A stretch of DNA of 64,000 nt from Melaminivora suipulveris (GCF_003008575.1 NZ_CP027667.1:3682001-3746000); one strand, 5' to 3'; shown: positions 16,436 through 27,011, counted from the first letter of the stretch. Notes: a model not told the origin generated them from the sequence alone. Translations and numbers: made by a program.

Positions 16436-17332
16436 ATGACGACTCCCCGCATCAGCCTGGTCGGCGTCGGCCTGATGGGCCACGGCATCGCGCTGAACCT
16501 GGCCCGCAAGGGCCATGCGCTGACCGTGCTGGAACATCCCGGCAACCAGCCGCTGGACGAACTGCAAGCGCTGGGCGTGGCCACCGCTGCTGACGTGCGG
16601 CAGCTCGCGTGCCAGTGCGACGTGCTGATCCTGTGCGTGACTGGCTCGCCCCAGGTCGAGGCGGTGCTGCTCGGCAAAGCTGGCGCGCTGGCGGCGCTGC
16701 AGCCGGGCGCGGTAGTCATCGACTGCTCGACGGCGATTCCCTCGTCCACCGAGCGGGTGGCCGCGGCCTGCCGCGAGGCGGGCGTGCACTTCCTGGACGC
16801 GCCCATGACGCGCACGCCGCGCGAGGCGCGCGAGGGCCGGCTGAACCTGCTGGTCGGCGGCGACGAGGCGGTGCTGGCGCGCTGCCTGCCCATGCTGCAG
16901 GCTTTTGCCGAGAACGTCACCCACACCGGCCCGGTTGGCACCGGCCACCGCATGAAGCTGCTGCACAACTACGTGTCGCTGGGCAGCGTGGCGCTGATTG
17001 CCGAGGCCGCCGCCTGCGCGCTGGACGCCCAGGTGGCGCCCGAGGTCTTTGTCGACGTGCTGGCCAAAGGGGGCGGGGCCGGTGTGGCGCTGGAGCGCCT
17101 GCGCCCCTATCTGGTGGCGCACGATGCCTCGGCGCTGCGCTTCGCCATGGGCAATGCGCTCAAGGACCTGGGCTACTACACGACCATGGCGCACGACAGC
17201 CAGGCCGCCAGCCGCATCGCCGAGGCCGTGCACGACACCCTTGTCGCGGCGGTCGAGCAGGGCGGCGCCGACGCGCTGGTGCCCGAGCTGGTTCGCCTGC
17301 TGGCCCGCAGGACGGCGCCACCGGCCGTCTGA
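16436..17332 (+). CDS. NAD(P)-dependent beta-hydroxyacid dehydrogenase (3-hydroxyisobutyrate dehydrogenase family)
   Basis: 298 residues, typical for the family. N-terminal Rossmann motif GVGLMGHGIALNL (about 8-20), substrate-site segment DCSTAIPSS, the family motif FLDAPMTRTPREAREGRLNLLVGG, and GTGHRMKLLHNYV with the catalytic Lys. Enzymes of this family oxidise beta-hydroxyacids such as 3-hydroxyisobutyrate, tartronate semialdehyde or gamma-hydroxybutyrate; the exact substrate cannot be read from sequence. Start ATG 16436 preceded by GAGAGGA. It stands alone after the lpdA terminator. Confidence 0.88.
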   Translation: MTTPRISLVGVGLMGHGIALNLARKGHALTVLEHPGNQPLDELQALGVATAADVRQLACQCDVLILCVTGSPQVEAVLLGKAGALAALQPGAVVIDCSTAIPSSTERVAAACREAGVHFLDAPMTRTPREAREGRLNLLVGGDEAVLARCLPMLQAFAENVTHTGPVGTGHRMKLLHNYVSLGSVALIAEAAACALDAQVAPEVFVDVLAKGGGAGVALERLRPYLVAHDASALRFAMGNALKDLGYYTTMAHDSQAASRIAEAVHDTLVAAVEQGGADALVPELVRLLARRTAPPAV

Positions 17333-17348
17333 AACGGCGTTTTCTAGG

Positions 17349-17402
17349 AAAAAGCGGTGTCAGTCGGCGTAGATCAATCGCAGGCAGCTATCAAAATAAT
17401 AG
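17349..17402 (+). repeat. 54-bp interspersed repeat, copy 4 (intergenic)
   Basis: One of the best copies: AAAAAGCGGTG, TCAGTCGGCGTAGATCAATC (17360-17379), GCAGGCAGCTATC, AAAATAATAG. Lies between the convergent dehydrogenase and M14 peptidase genes. Confidence 0.9.
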
Positions 17403-17412
17403 TGCCCGCGGC

Positions 17413-19194
17413 TCAATCGAGTTCTTCGAAGACCAGCGACGGGTTGCCCATGACGCGTGCCGTATCCGACAGGTGGCCGATCACGCGCTCGCTCAGGTAG
17501 CTGGCGTCGCTGTCCGGCTCCAGCGCCGCCACCGCCAGGTTGCCCAGGGGCTGGCCCAGCGGCACGTAGTAGCTCTGCGCCGGCACGTCGACCAGGCCGC
17601 GCCGCAGGGTCAGCTGCATCTGGTCGCCGGCGCCGGGCCCGGTCTGCTCGTACAGGTCGGCCAGCAGCGCGCCGGGCTCGGCCACGCTCAGCACCTGTAC
17701 GCCCAGCATGCGCAGCCGCTCCACGGCAGCGGTGGCGCCGGGCGCCAGCCAATAGCCGCAGGGGCGCGGGCGCTTGATCACCGCGCGCAACTGCTGGGGT
17801 GACACGCCCTGCACATGGAGCGCGCGGTCCTGGCCGGTGGCCGGATCGACGACCAGCAGCTCGCGCTGCAGCGCCGTGCCCTGGGCACGCACCACCAGCT
17901 CGCCGCGGCAGGCCTGCGACGCCGCCTCGCGCACGTCGTACGAGCGCACCGATTCCAGGTCGGCTGCGCGCGCCACGGTGCTGCGCAGCACGCTGCTGAG
18001 CGCCGTGACCAGCGCATGCACCCGCCGCTGCACCTGTCGGCGCTCCAGGTCGGCGCCGCGGCTGGCGATCATCAGGCTCACGGCGTTCTTCAGGCCATTG
18101 ACGTTGCGCGCGCTGTCGGCTTGCGTGCCGCCAAGGGTCAGGCCCGCAGTGCCACCGGGCGCTGCCGCATGCCACCAATCCTGCGTCAGCCCGGCCGTCC
18201 TGAGCGCCTGTGCCATGGGCTGCTCGAACCACTCGCGCGCGGCGCGCGTCATGAACTCCGGCTGGTTCGGCGTGGTGGCGTGGGCGTACATCAGGTCGGC
18301 GCGCGGCAGGCCGCCGAACTGGTCCAGAAAAGGCCCGGCGATGGCGTACTCGTGCGCGTCGACCACGGCGATGGGGCGATAGTTGCGCACCAGCCGCGCC
18401 AGCGCCTGTGCCTCGGGGCTGCGCAGCGCCAGGTGGTCGCGGTTCAGGTCAGTGCCGTCGGCCAGCAGGCGCTGGCCGGCCTCGGCACCGTCCGGGTTGG
18501 CGCGCGGCACGATGACCACGTTCAGGGCGCCGAGCATGGACGTGAGCAATCCGCCGGGCGCCAGTTCGCGCGCCATCACCAGCAACGCCTCGGCGCTCGC
18601 CGGCTCGTCGCCATGTTGCTGGCCCAGCAGCAGCACCGTGGGACGCTGGCTGCTGTCCAGCGCGCCAGGGTCGGTGCCGCTTGCGCGTGTCAGCACCAGC
18701 GCCTGCAAGGGCGTGCCGCGCTGCGAGCGGCCAAATTCAAGCACCTGGGCGCGCACGCCGCCGCTGCGCGCGCCGGCCGCGTGGTGCAGCCACTGGCTCA
18801 GCTCGGCGTTGGTGGTGAACGCGCGCCGCCCCTCGGCCAGGCCGGGAGTCTCGTAGCGCACCGACGGATCGGAAAAGCGCGCGTCGGCAGGCGATTGCGC
18901 GGCAGGCAGCGGCGCGATCTGGCCCGGCAGCACGCTGGGATCGATGGGAGTGACGGTGACCGGCGTGTTGCCGTCCGGCCCGCGCGGGGGCGGCTGGCTG
19001 CCCAGGGGAGGCGGCACAACGCGTGCCGGTCGGGGCGCTGCGCCGTCGGCAGGCGGCGGGTTCCAGGGGGGCAGGGGGGTGCTGGAACAGGCCGCCAGCG
19101 CCAGCGCCGCCAGAGGGGGCGCCAGGCGCGAGGTCCAGGCGAGCGGGCGCAGCGCGCGGGCGCGGCGGCGGTCGGTCAAAGGTCGAATCAGCAT
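17413..19194 (-). CDS. M14-family zinc carboxypeptidase-like lipoprotein
   Basis: 593 residues. The N-terminus has a lipoprotein signal with lipobox LAAC (Cys36), so the mature protein is lipid-anchored. A Pro-rich region (about 38-115) precedes the M14 domain: zinc ligands His194 and Glu197 (HGDE), the substrate-binding NPDGAE...DGTDLNRDHL, and the third zinc ligand His281 in VVDAHEY. The C-terminal 250 residues match no motif I recognise. Probably a cell-envelope peptidase or amidase acting on peptide or peptidoglycan fragments; the substrate is unknown. The start at 19194 was chosen because the lipoprotein signal begins there. Confidence 0.82.
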   Translation of the reverse strand: MLIRPLTDRRRARALRPLAWTSRLAPPLAALALAACSSTPLPPWNPPPADGAAPRPARVVPPPLGSQPPPRGPDGNTPVTVTPIDPSVLPGQIAPLPAAQSPADARFSDPSVRYETPGLAEGRRAFTTNAELSQWLHHAAGARSGGVRAQVLEFGRSQRGTPLQALVLTRASGTDPGALDSSQRPTVLLLGQQHGDEPASAEALLVMARELAPGGLLTSMLGALNVVIVPRANPDGAEAGQRLLADGTDLNRDHLALRSPEAQALARLVRNYRPIAVVDAHEYAIAGPFLDQFGGLPRADLMYAHATTPNQPEFMTRAAREWFEQPMAQALRTAGLTQDWWHAAAPGGTAGLTLGGTQADSARNVNGLKNAVSLMIASRGADLERRQVQRRVHALVTALSSVLRSTVARAADLESVRSYDVREAASQACRGELVVRAQGTALQRELLVVDPATGQDRALHVQGVSPQQLRAVIKRPRPCGYWLAPGATAAVERLRMLGVQVLSVAEPGALLADLYEQTGPGAGDQMQLTLRRGLVDVPAQSYYVPLGQPLGNLAVAALEPDSDASYLSERVIGHLSDTARVMGNPSLVFEELD

Positions 19195-19258
19195 GGCGTG
19201 CAAGCTTGAATGGTCCCGCGCGCAATGGTAGTCGGCGCAGGGCGGGCTCCCTTGCAAG

Positions 19259-19282
19259 AAAAAAGCCCGGCGCAGGCCGGGC
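19259..19282 (-). terminator. Rho-independent terminator of rhlE
   Basis: Perfect 7-bp stem GCCCGGC (19265-19271) / GCCGGGC (19276-19282). On the minus strand it is followed by a run of T (A-run 19259-19264). Confidence 0.85.
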
Positions 19283-19327
19283 GGGAAGGTGGGCGGGGGC
19301 CGCGTCGGCAGTCCCGCCAGGGTGGCG

Positions 19328-21073
19328 TCAGCGGCCGAAGCCGCCGCCGCGCGGGCCGCGCCCGCCGCCGCCACCGCTGCCGCCGCGATAGCCGCCGCCG
19401 CCGCGACGGCCGCTGCCAGCCATCATGTCCACGCTGGTGCGCATCGGATCGGGCTGGCCGCCGCCGCCGGGACGACGCGGCATCAGGGAATGGCCGGTCT
19501 GCGTCAGCATGTGGGCGTTCTCGCTGCGCGGCTGGCTGTCGTCGTGGCGGCGCGGGCTGCCTTCGCCCATGCCGCGGCTGCCGCCGCCAGCGCCGCCACC
19601 GCCGCTGCGTCGGCGCGCGCCGCCGTTGCCGGGCTGCTGCTGGGCCTGAGGGGGCCGCGCGCCGGAGCGGCCGGCGCCGTGGCCGCCATTGTTGCGGCCG
19701 CGGCTGCCGCCGCCTTCAACGCCTTCCTTGCGCGGCTGGCCGCCCTCCGAAGCGGCCTGGCGGCCGCGCTGGCCGCCGCCTTGCGCCCCCTTGTTGGTGC
19801 GGATGCGCTCCATCATCTCCTGGCGCGCAGCCTTGGCCGCAGCCTGCATGACTTCGCGGCTGGGCGGGCGGCCGGCGCCGCCCCAGATGGTCTGGCGGCC
19901 CATGGCGATGGGCTCGGCCTGCTCGCCCTCGTCGGGGCCGAAGCCGTCGATGACCTGCACCGGGATCTCCTGCTTGGTGAAGCGCTCGATCTCCATCATG
20001 AAGCCTTCCTCGTCCATGCAGACCAGGCTGACGGCATGGCCTTCGCGCCCGGCGCGGCCGGTGCGGCCGATGCGGTGCACGTAGTCCTCGGAGACGTTGG
20101 GGATCTCGTAGTTCACGACGTGCGGCAGGTCGTCGATATCGATGCCGCGGGCGGCGATGTCAGTGGCCACCAGGGCGCGGATCTGTCCGGTCTTGAAGCC
20201 CTCCAGCGCCTGCGTGCGGGCGCTCTGGCTCTTGTTGCCGTGCAGCGCCATGGCCGTGACGCCGTTCTTGGTGAGGTAATCGGCCACGTTGTTGGCGCCG
20301 AACTTGGTGCGCGTGAAGACCAGCACCTGGCTCCAGTCGTGCTCCTGGATGATGTGCAGCAGCACCTGCTTTTTCTTGGCCCGGCCCACCGGATGGATGA
20401 CCTGGCTGATGCGCTGCACCGTGGTGTTGCGCGGCGTGACCTGGATGCTTTGCGGGTCTTTGAGCAGATTGCCGGCCAGCTCGCGGATCTCGTCGCTGAA
20501 GGTGGCGGAAAACAGCAGGCTCTGCTTGGAGGCCGGCAGCAGGGCGAGGATCTTCTTCACGTCGTGAATGAAGCCCATGTCCAGCATGCGGTCGGCCTCG
20601 TCCAGCACCAGGATCTGGACCGTGGACAGGTCCAGGAAGCCCTGCTGCTGCAGGTCCAGCAGGCGGCCGGGGGTGGCCACCAGGATGTCCACGCCGCGCT
20701 TGATGCGCTCGATCTGCGGGTTCATGCCGACGCCGCCGAAGATCACGGTGGACTTGACGTCGAGGTGCTTGCCGTAGCCGCGCACCGATTCCTCGACCTG
20801 CGCGGCGAGTTCGCGCGTGGGGGTCAGCACCAGGGCGCGCACGCCGCGATTGCCGAACTTGGAGGTGGCGCCCTCGCCCTCGCTCAGGCGCTGCAGCAGC
20901 GGCAGCGTGAAGGCGGCGGTCTTGCCGGTGCCGGTCTGCGCGCCGGCCAGCAGGTCGTGTCCTGCGAGCACGGCGGGAATGGCCTGGGCCTGGATGGGGG
21001 TGGGGCTGTCATAGCCCTGTTCCTGCACGGCGCGCAAGATGGCGGGTGCGAGATTCAGATCGTCAAATGTCAT
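19328..21073 (-). CDS. rhlE: DEAD-box ATP-dependent RNA helicase, RhlE type
   Basis: 581 residues. N-terminal Q-motif ([16 protein letters not shown]...[10 protein letters not shown]), Walker [13 protein letters not shown] box in [13 protein letters not shown] motif (FSATFS) and the second RecA domain with [16 protein letters not shown] and [13 protein letters not shown]. The last 140 residues are a low-complexity Arg/Gly/Gln-rich tail ([32 protein letters not shown]) expected to bind RNA. RhlE helicases help ribosome assembly and RNA turnover. The ATG at 21073 starts the family sequence; a long upstream open extension shows no conserved residues. Divergent from ettA. Confidence 0.95.
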   Translation of the reverse strand: MTFDDLNLAPAILRAVQEQGYDSPTPIQAQAIPAVLAGHDLLAGAQTGTGKTAAFTLPLLQRLSEGEGATSKFGNRGVRALVLTPTRELAAQVEESVRGYGKHLDVKSTVIFGGVGMNPQIERIKRGVDILVATPGRLLDLQQQGFLDLSTVQILVLDEADRMLDMGFIHDVKKILALLPASKQSLLFSATFSDEIRELAGNLLKDPQSIQVTPRNTTVQRISQVIHPVGRAKKKQVLLHIIQEHDWSQVLVFTRTKFGANNVADYLTKNGVTAMALHGNKSQSARTQALEGFKTGQIRALVATDIAARGIDIDDLPHVVNYEIPNVSEDYVHRIGRTGRAGREGHAVSLVCMDEEGFMMEIERFTKQEIPVQVIDGFGPDEGEQAEPIAMGRQTIWGGAGRPPSREVMQAAAKAARQEMMERIRTNKGAQGGGQRGRQAASEGGQPRKEGVEGGGSRGRNNGGHGAGRSGARPPQAQQQPGNGGARRRSGGGGAGGGSRGMGEGSPRRHDDSQPRSENAHMLTQTGHSLMPRRPGGGGQPDPMRTSVDMMAGSGRRGGGGYRGGSGGGGGRGPRGGGFGR

Positions 21074-21349
21074 GTGGATGGATGCGCCCGTCCGGGGCGC
21101 CGGGTTCCGGTCCGTCGCCGGCAACAAAGGCGTTGCCGGACCAGTGCTTGAGGGATCGGTGATTGCAAGGGCGGGAGCCTGGATGAGCGGTGCATCCTTC
21201 GTCCCCAGCTTGACTGCTGCTGCCAGGGAGACTGGAGCGCCTGGCGACCGCAATTGTCGCATGACCCGATAATCATGGGTTGCGCGCGCCATGCCCGGCG
21301 CCACTTTTTTGCTATTTTTTTCATTTAAACCTCCCGGAAGCGACGCTCC

Positions 21350-23011
21350 ATGGCCCAGTACGTTTTTTCGATGAACCGCGTCAGCAAGACCGTGCCGCCC
21401 AAGCGGCAGATCTTGAAGGACATCTCCCTGTCGTTTTTTCCCGGCGCCAAGATCGGCGTGCTGGGCCTGAACGGATCGGGCAAGTCGTCGCTTTTGAAGA
21501 TCATGGCCGGTGTGGACAAGGAGTTCGAGGGCGAGGCCATCCCCATGCCCGGCCTATCCATCGGCTACCTGCCGCAGGAGCCGCAGCTCGATCCGACGCG
21601 CACCGTGCGCGAGGAGGTCGAGGACGCCATGGCCGAGGTCAACGCCGCGCGCAAGCGCCTCGACGAGGTCTACGCCGCCTATGCCGAGGAGGACGCCGAT
21701 TTCGATGCCCTGGCCGCCGAGCAGGGCCAGCTGGAGGCCATCATCGCCGCCGCTGGCACGGATTCGGAGCACCAGCTGGAGATTGCCGCCGACGCCCTTC
21801 GCCTGCCGCCCTGGGATGCCGTGATCGGCCAGCTGTCGGGCGGCGAAAAGCGCCGCGTGGCGCTGTGCAAGCTGCTCTTGTCCAAGCCCGACATGCTGCT
21901 GCTGGACGAGCCCACCAACCACCTGGACGCCGAATCGGTCGAATGGCTCGAGCAGTTCCTGCACCGCTTCACCGGCACCGTGGTGGCCATCACCCACGAC
22001 CGCTACTTCCTCGACAACGTGGCCGAGTGGATCCTGGAGCTGGACCGCGGCCATGGCATTCCCTACAAGGGCAACTACTCGGACTGGCTGCTGCAAAAGC
22101 AAAACCGCCTGGAGGCCGAGCAAAAGGGCGAGGAAGCGCGCGCCAAGGCCCTGAAGAAGGAGCTGGAGTGGGTGCGCCAGAACGCCAAGGCGCGCCAGAC
22201 CAAGTCCAAGGCGCGTATCGCCCGCTTCGAGGAGCTGTCCGACTACGAATACCAGCGTCGCAACGAGACGCAGGAGATCTTCATCCCCGTGGCCGAGCGC
22301 CTGGGCACGCAAGTCATCGAGTTCAAGCACGTCACCAAGAGCTTTGGCGACCGGGTGCTGATCGATGACCTCAGCATGAACATCCCGGCGGGCGCCATCG
22401 TCGGCATCATCGGCCCCAACGGCGCGGGCAAGTCCACGCTGTTCAAGATGATCGCCGGGCGCGAGCAGCCCGACAGCGGCGAGGTCATCGTCGGCCAGAC
22501 CGTGAAGATGGCCTACGTGGAGCAGTCGCGCGACGTGCTGGCCGACGAAAAGACCGTGTGGGAGGACATCTCCGGGGGCCTGGACATCATCAACGTCGGC
22601 AAGTTCCAGATGGCTTCGCGGGCGTATGCAGGACGCTTCAACTTCAACGGCCAGGACCAGCAAAAGAAGGTCGGCAACCTCTCGGGCGGCGAGCGCGGGC
22701 GCCTGCACCTGGCCAAGACGCTGATCCAGGGCGGCAACGTGCTGCTGCTGGACGAGCCCTCCAACGACCTGGACGTGGAAACCCTGCGCGCGCTGGAAGA
22801 CGCCCTGCTGGAATACGCCGGCACGGTGCTGGTGATTTCCCACGATCGCTGGTTCCTGGACCGCATCGCCACGCACATCCTGGCCGCGGAAGGCGACAGC
22901 CAGTGGGTGTACTTCGACGGCAACTACCAGGAGTACGAGGCCGACAAGAAGAAGCGCCTGGGCGAGGAGGGCGCGGCGCCCAAGCGCATGCGCTACAAGG
23001 CGCTCAAGTAA
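21350..23011 (+). CDS. ettA: Energy-dependent translational throttle protein, ABC-F ATPase
   Basis: 553 residues, two ABC ATPase domains without membrane segments. First domain: Walker [10 protein letters not shown], signature LSGGEKRR and LDEPTNHLD. Then the ABC-F linker rich in Lys/Arg/Glu. Second domain: [17 protein letters not shown] and LDEPSNDLD. EttA binds the ribosomal E site and restrains translation when ATP is low. The upstream 276 bases hold both the rhlE and ettA promoters, with an AT-rich patch TTTTTTGCTATTTTTTTC at 21305-21322. A GC hairpin CCGGGC/GCCCGG at 23032-23048 follows the stop but lacks a T-tract. Confidence 0.97.
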   Translation: MAQYVFSMNRVSKTVPPKRQILKDISLSFFPGAKIGVLGLNGSGKSSLLKIMAGVDKEFEGEAIPMPGLSIGYLPQEPQLDPTRTVREEVEDAMAEVNAARKRLDEVYAAYAEEDADFDALAAEQGQLEAIIAAAGTDSEHQLEIAADALRLPPWDAVIGQLSGGEKRRVALCKLLLSKPDMLLLDEPTNHLDAESVEWLEQFLHRFTGTVVAITHDRYFLDNVAEWILELDRGHGIPYKGNYSDWLLQKQNRLEAEQKGEEARAKALKKELEWVRQNAKARQTKSKARIARFEELSDYEYQRRNETQEIFIPVAERLGTQVIEFKHVTKSFGDRVLIDDLSMNIPAGAIVGIIGPNGAGKSTLFKMIAGREQPDSGEVIVGQTVKMAYVEQSRDVLADEKTVWEDISGGLDIINVGKFQMASRAYAGRFNFNGQDQQKKVGNLSGGERGRLHLAKTLIQGGNVLLLDEPSNDLDVETLRALEDALLEYAGTVLVISHDRWFLDRIATHILAAEGDSQWVYFDGNYQEYEADKKKRLGEEGAAPKRMRYKALK

Positions 23012-23112
23012 AGCGCGAACAGGGGGCGCAACCGGGCGCTGTGCCCGGCAGCGCGCCGCAAGGGCGGTAGTACCATCGGACGACTGCCGCCGACTTCTCC
23101 CCGCCACGTGCC

Positions 23113-25398
23113 ATGAGCCTGCCAGCGTCCCGCGCCAGAACGGTTTTTCGCGCCTGCGTCGTCAACGCCATACGCGAGGGCGAGTCCTTGATGCAGCAGC
23201 TCGCCGGCGCGGCGCAGGTGGCGCTGGCCGAGCAGGAATCGGCCAGCCGCGACTACCACCAGCGCAACCTGGCGGCAGACGCGCTGCGCGAGCTGACCCG
23301 CCGCGAGCCCGAACTGGTGCGCGCCTATCCCCTGGCGCTGCTGGAGGCCTTTGCCGACGGCCCGGCCCAGGCACGCGCGCCGGTGGCCGCCGGCGCGCAG
23401 GACTCGGGCATCGACTTCGGCGACCTGGCGCTGGTCGAGGAGGACGACGTGCTGGCCCAGGTCGAGCTGGCGCGCGCCCAGCAGGTGGCCGAGCACGCCA
23501 CCGAGGCGGCGCTGGCCGAACTCAACGCACTGGTCAGCTCGGCCCAGGGCCTGCCCAGCGTGCAGCCCGAGCGCAACCCACTGCGCCCCGACAACTACAT
23601 CCGCGCGCTGCAACAGGTCATCGCCGCCCAGGGCGTCGCCGCTCCCGTGCGCCAGCTGTGGATGACGCACATGCGCGACCTGCTGGGCCGTCAGCTGGTG
23701 GACGTCTACCAGCGCGCCGCGCGCGAATTGCGCGAGCACGGCGTGCAACCGGTCGGCTACGCCGTGGCCGGGGTGGCGGGCGCGGCACGCATCGCCGCCG
23801 GCGCGCACTACGGCGCGAGCGGCTACATGGGCGAGGATGCGCCGCATCCGCAGCACTCCATGTCCGGCGCCCTCGCCGGGCATTACGGCGCGCACGCCGC
23901 GGGCGCCAGCTCGGTGTGGGGCGCCACCTCGGCCGGCGCGCCGCTGAACGCGCAGGCCCAGGAGGCGCTGCTCACGGTGGGCATGCTGCAGCAGATGCTG
24001 GCAGGCGGCGGCGATCCCTACGGCTGGCCGGCCCAGGCGCTGGATCACGGCGCATCCGCTCCCCTGCCGGCGCACGCCGCCGAGGCGCTGGACGATCTGG
24101 CGCAGCTGGAGCAACTGGTCGGCCGTCTTGCCGCGGGCGGCGTCCCGACCAGCGGCGCCTGGAGCGAGCCCGCACCGGCGCAGTCGGCGCGCCCCGGCGC
24201 ACCTGCCGCCGACGACGGCGCCCCCGGCGTGGTCACGCGCATGATGGACAACATCGCGCGCGACGCGCGCCTGCTGCCCCCGGTGCAGCGCGCCATGCAG
24301 GAGCTGGCGCCAGCGCTGCGCCAACTGGTGCGCCACGACACCGCCTTCTTCTCCGACGAGCAGCACCCCGCGCGCCGGCTGCTGGACGAGTTGACGCAGC
24401 GCAGCCTGGCTTTCGACAGCGAGGGCGCTGCGGGCTTCAGCCGCTTCATGCGCCTGGTCGACGAGGCGGTGCTGTATCTGGCGGGAGCGAGCATCGAGAG
24501 CGCCAAACCCTTCGCCCGCGTCATGCGCGCGCTGGAAAAGGCCTGGGAGACGCAGGAGCGCCAGCTGCGCGAGCGCCGCGAGGCGCGCCAGCGCGAGCAG
24601 CAGCTGCGCGAGCGCTGCGCCCTGCTGGCCGAGCGCGTGGCGGCGCAGCTGCGCCGCCTGCCCGAAGCGCAGGGCGCGACGCCCGACGCGCTGGCTTTCG
24701 TCACCGGCCCGTGGGCCCAGATCGTCGCCCGCGCGCAAGCCAGCGACGACCCCGAGGCGGCGAACGGCTACCTGGCGCTGGCGCCACTGCTGCTGGGCCT
24801 GGACCGCCCGCTGCCCACTGGCGCCGACCTGCGGGCGGCCGCACAGGCCATCGCGCAGGCCCTGGCGTTGGTCGAGCGCGGGCTGGACCATATCGACCAC
24901 CCCCAGCAGGCGCGTGTCGCGTTCGTCGGGCGGCTGGAGCAGTGGCAGGCGCAGTTGCTGGAGCTGGCGCAGCAAGGCCCCGCGGCGGGCGAAACACCCC
25001 CCGCGATGCAGGAGTTGCAGGAGGCAGAGGAGGAAAGCGCCCCATCTCCGGCCGCTGGCGATGACGACACGGCGATGACTGCCCCGCAGCCGGAGGCGCT
25101 ACCCAAGGAGATTTCTCAAGCGTCCGCGCCTGCACCGGCGGCGCCGGCCCCCCCACCCGAGCCGGCACGGCAGGGCGAGGCAGGCGAGCCTCAGGAGCAA
25201 GGCTTGCGCCTTGCGCTGGGCCTGTGGTTCGAGATCGCCGGCGAGCAGGCCAGCGTCCTGCGCCAGCTGACCTGGGCCAGCCCCAACGCGACCCTGTTCC
25301 TGTTCACCGGCAGCGACGGCAGCAGCCAGTCCATGACGCGGCGCATGATCGACCGCCTGGCGGCGCAGGGCCGTTTTCGCGCGCTGCCAGACGCCTGA
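23113..25398 (+). CDS. DUF1631 family protein
   Basis: 761 residues, cytosolic by appearance (no signal or membrane segments). DUF1631 proteins are large, mostly helical proteins of unknown function common in Betaproteobacteria and Gammaproteobacteria. Features: helical N-terminal region 1-150, an Ala/Gly-rich low-complexity insertion at about 215-285 and a conserved helical core (ALRQLVRHDTAFFSDEQHPARRLLDEL at about 400-430). An acidic, Ala/Pro-rich stretch (610-690) precedes a conserved C-terminal beta domain (ATLFLFTGSDGSSQSMTRR). A GC palindrome at 25399-25415 after the stop separates it from the convergent peptidase gene. Confidence 0.8.
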   Translation: MSLPASRARTVFRACVVNAIREGESLMQQLAGAAQVALAEQESASRDYHQRNLAADALRELTRREPELVRAYPLALLEAFADGPAQARAPVAAGAQDSGIDFGDLALVEEDDVLAQVELARAQQVAEHATEAALAELNALVSSAQGLPSVQPERNPLRPDNYIRALQQVIAAQGVAAPVRQLWMTHMRDLLGRQLVDVYQRAARELREHGVQPVGYAVAGVAGAARIAAGAHYGASGYMGEDAPHPQHSMSGALAGHYGAHAAGASSVWGATSAGAPLNAQAQEALLTVGMLQQMLAGGGDPYGWPAQALDHGASAPLPAHAAEALDDLAQLEQLVGRLAAGGVPTSGAWSEPAPAQSARPGAPAADDGAPGVVTRMMDNIARDARLLPPVQRAMQELAPALRQLVRHDTAFFSDEQHPARRLLDELTQRSLAFDSEGAAGFSRFMRLVDEAVLYLAGASIESAKPFARVMRALEKAWETQERQLRERREARQREQQLRERCALLAERVAAQLRRLPEAQGATPDALAFVTGPWAQIVARAQASDDPEAANGYLALAPLLLGLDRPLPTGADLRAAAQAIAQALALVERGLDHIDHPQQARVAFVGRLEQWQAQLLELAQQGPAAGETPPAMQELQEAEEESAPSPAAGDDDTAMTAPQPEALPKEISQASAPAPAAPAPPPEPARQGEAGEPQEQGLRLALGLWFEIAGEQASVLRQLTWASPNATLFLFTGSDGSSQSMTRRMIDRLAAQGRFRALPDA

Positions 25399-25431
25399 GC
25401 GCCAGCCGCTGGCGCGGACGCCAAGAAGAAT

Positions 25432-26451
25432 TCACCCCAAACCGTGCAGATCGGCATGCGCCGGCAGCGCGCTGCCGTCCGCCAGCTGCACCGCACGCGC
25501 CGCCAGCACGGCGTTGACCGTGGCGCGCGCCACGGCCTCGGCCGCCATGGTCGCCAGGACCATCATCCCAGGGTGCTGCGCGGCGCGGCCCGTGGCCAGG
25601 GCGAACAGCGTGTCGCCATCGCTCATGGTGTGCACCGGGTTGATGCTGCGCGCCAGGCCGTCGTGGCCGGACATGGCCAGGCGCTTGGCCTGCACCTTGG
25701 TCAGGCGCGCATCGGTGGCGATGACGCCGATGGTGGTGTTGCTGCCGGCCAGCAGCGGGTGCGGCGGCTCGCCGGCCAGCAGCGCCAGCCGCGTGTCGCG
25801 CAAACCGCGGCCGTCCGCGCTGCGCGCGCCGGCAAGCGGCAGGCCGGTGGCAGGGTCGACCACGTCGCCCACGGCGTTGCAGGCGATGAGCGCTCCCACC
25901 GTCACCCCGGCCACGCGCACGCTGGCGCTGCCGATGCCGCCCTTCATGGCGTGCTGCATGCCGAACATCTTGCCGACTGCCGCGCCCGCGCCGGCGCCCA
26001 CGCTGCCCTGCGCTGGCGCCTGGCTGCTGGCTGCGGCGCAGGCGGCGTAGCCGGCGGCGGCATCGGGGCGGATGCGCGCGTCGCCCACGGGCAGGTCGAA
26101 CAGCACGGCGGCGGGCACCAGCGGCAGGCGCGCAACGCCCACGTCCAGGCCCACGCCTTGCTCCTCCAGCCATCGCACGGCGCCGCTGGCCGCGTCCAGC
26201 CCCCAGGCGCTGCCGCCGGCGAGCATGATGGCGTGCACCTCGCTGACCAGGTTTTCCGGCGCCAGCAGATCGGTCTCGCGCGTACCGGGCGCGGCGCCGC
26301 GCACGTCCACGCCGGCCACCGCGCCGGCGCGGGCGATGACCACGCTGCAGCCGGTGGGCCGGCGCACGTCGGTGAAATGGCCGACCTCGATGCCGGCTAC
26401 CTGGGTGATGGCGCCGGGGTGCAGCGGCGTGGGAGCGGTGGTGTTGAGCAT
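25432..26451 (-). CDS. P1-family (DmpA/NylC-like) self-processing N-terminal hydrolase
   Basis: 339 residues. The protein should cleave itself between Asn238 and Thr239 (GSNTTIGVIAT), making an alpha and a beta chain with Thr239 as the nucleophile, as in 6-aminohexanoate-oligomer hydrolase NylC and DmpA-type aminopeptidases. The N-terminal GITQVAGIEVGHFTD-like opening and the Gly-rich segments (AGGSAWGLDAASG, GSVGAGAGAAVGKM, KGGIGSAS) match the family. Substrate (D-amino peptides or amides) cannot be deduced. Convergent with the DUF1631 gene, and last of the minus-strand run after the copper-type genes. Confidence 0.87.
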   Translation of the reverse strand: MLNTTAPTPLHPGAITQVAGIEVGHFTDVRRPTGCSVVIARAGAVAGVDVRGAAPGTRETDLLAPENLVSEVHAIMLAGGSAWGLDAASGAVRWLEEQGVGLDVGVARLPLVPAAVLFDLPVGDARIRPDAAAGYAACAAASSQAPAQGSVGAGAGAAVGKMFGMQHAMKGGIGSASVRVAGVTVGALIACNAVGDVVDPATGLPLAGARSADGRGLRDTRLALLAGEPPHPLLAGSNTTIGVIATDARLTKVQAKRLAMSGHDGLARSINPVHTMSDGDTLFALATGRAAQHPGMMVLATMAAEAVARATVNAVLAARAVQLADGSALPAHADLHGLG

Positions 26452-26491
26452 GGCCCGGCCATTATGGGAGGACGGCCGGGCGTGCGCGCTT

Positions 26492-26983
26492 TCAGCGGTA
26501 GCTGGTGAAGACGCTGGTGGAGACGTCGCTGTTCATCAGGTTCCTGGTCACCAGCAGCACGTCGTACGGGTCCTTGCGGCCGCCGTACTCGGGGCCGTCC
26601 ATGCCGGGGCTGCCCACCGGCATGCCGGGCACCGTCAGGCCCAGCGCCTTGGGTTTTTGCTGCAGCAGCTTCCTGACGTCGGAGGCCGGCACGTGGCCTT
26701 CCAGCAGATAGCCGCCGACCAGCGCCGTGTGGCACGAGCCCAGGCGCTGCGGAAGGCCCAGCTTGGCGCGCACGGCGGCGTTGCCGCTATCGTGCACGGC
26801 GATGCTGAAGCCGGCCTGCTTCATGTGCGTGATCCAGTCGTTGCAGCAGCCGCAGCTGGGGTCCTTCCAGACCTCCACGGCGCTCGCGGCGGGCGCGGCC
26901 GCCCAGGCGGGCAGGGCAGTGGTGGCGAGCAAGGTGGCGCTGGCGGCCAGCCAGTGGCGGCGGGGGCGGGGCGGGGAATTCAT
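26492..26983 (-). CDS. DUF411 family exported metal-binding protein
   Basis: 163 residues with a signal peptide (1-29, ending AWA-AA) and the DUF411 core VEVWKDPSCGCCNDWITHM, in which Cys44, Cys46 and Cys47 form a metal-binding CxCC. Other family motifs: GSCHTALVGGYLLEGHVPA and GLTVPGMPVGSPGMDGP. DUF411 proteins occur in copper and silver resistance clusters and are thought to bind the metal in the periplasm. It directly follows the truncated cupredoxin remnant, consistent with a former copper cluster. Start ATG at 26981-26983 preceded by a GAGGAG-type site. Confidence 0.9.
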   Translation of the reverse strand: MNSPPRPRRHWLAASATLLATTALPAWAAAPAASAVEVWKDPSCGCCNDWITHMKQAGFSIAVHDSGNAAVRAKLGLPQRLGSCHTALVGGYLLEGHVPASDVRKLLQQKPKALGLTVPGMPVGSPGMDGPEYGGRKDPYDVLLVTRNLMNSDVSTSVFTSYR

Positions 26984-27011
26984 GGCGTAGGGCTCCTCGG
27001 GTTCAAGAAAT

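Noticed and set aside
21304..21324. AT-rich TTTTTTGCTATTTTTTTC before ettA as a repeat or terminator
   Set aside because: No paired stem for a terminator and no core blocks of the repeat; more likely part of the ettA/rhlE promoter region.
23032..23048. GC hairpin after ettA as terminator
   Set aside because: Perfect stem but no T-tract, so Rho-independent termination is not supported.
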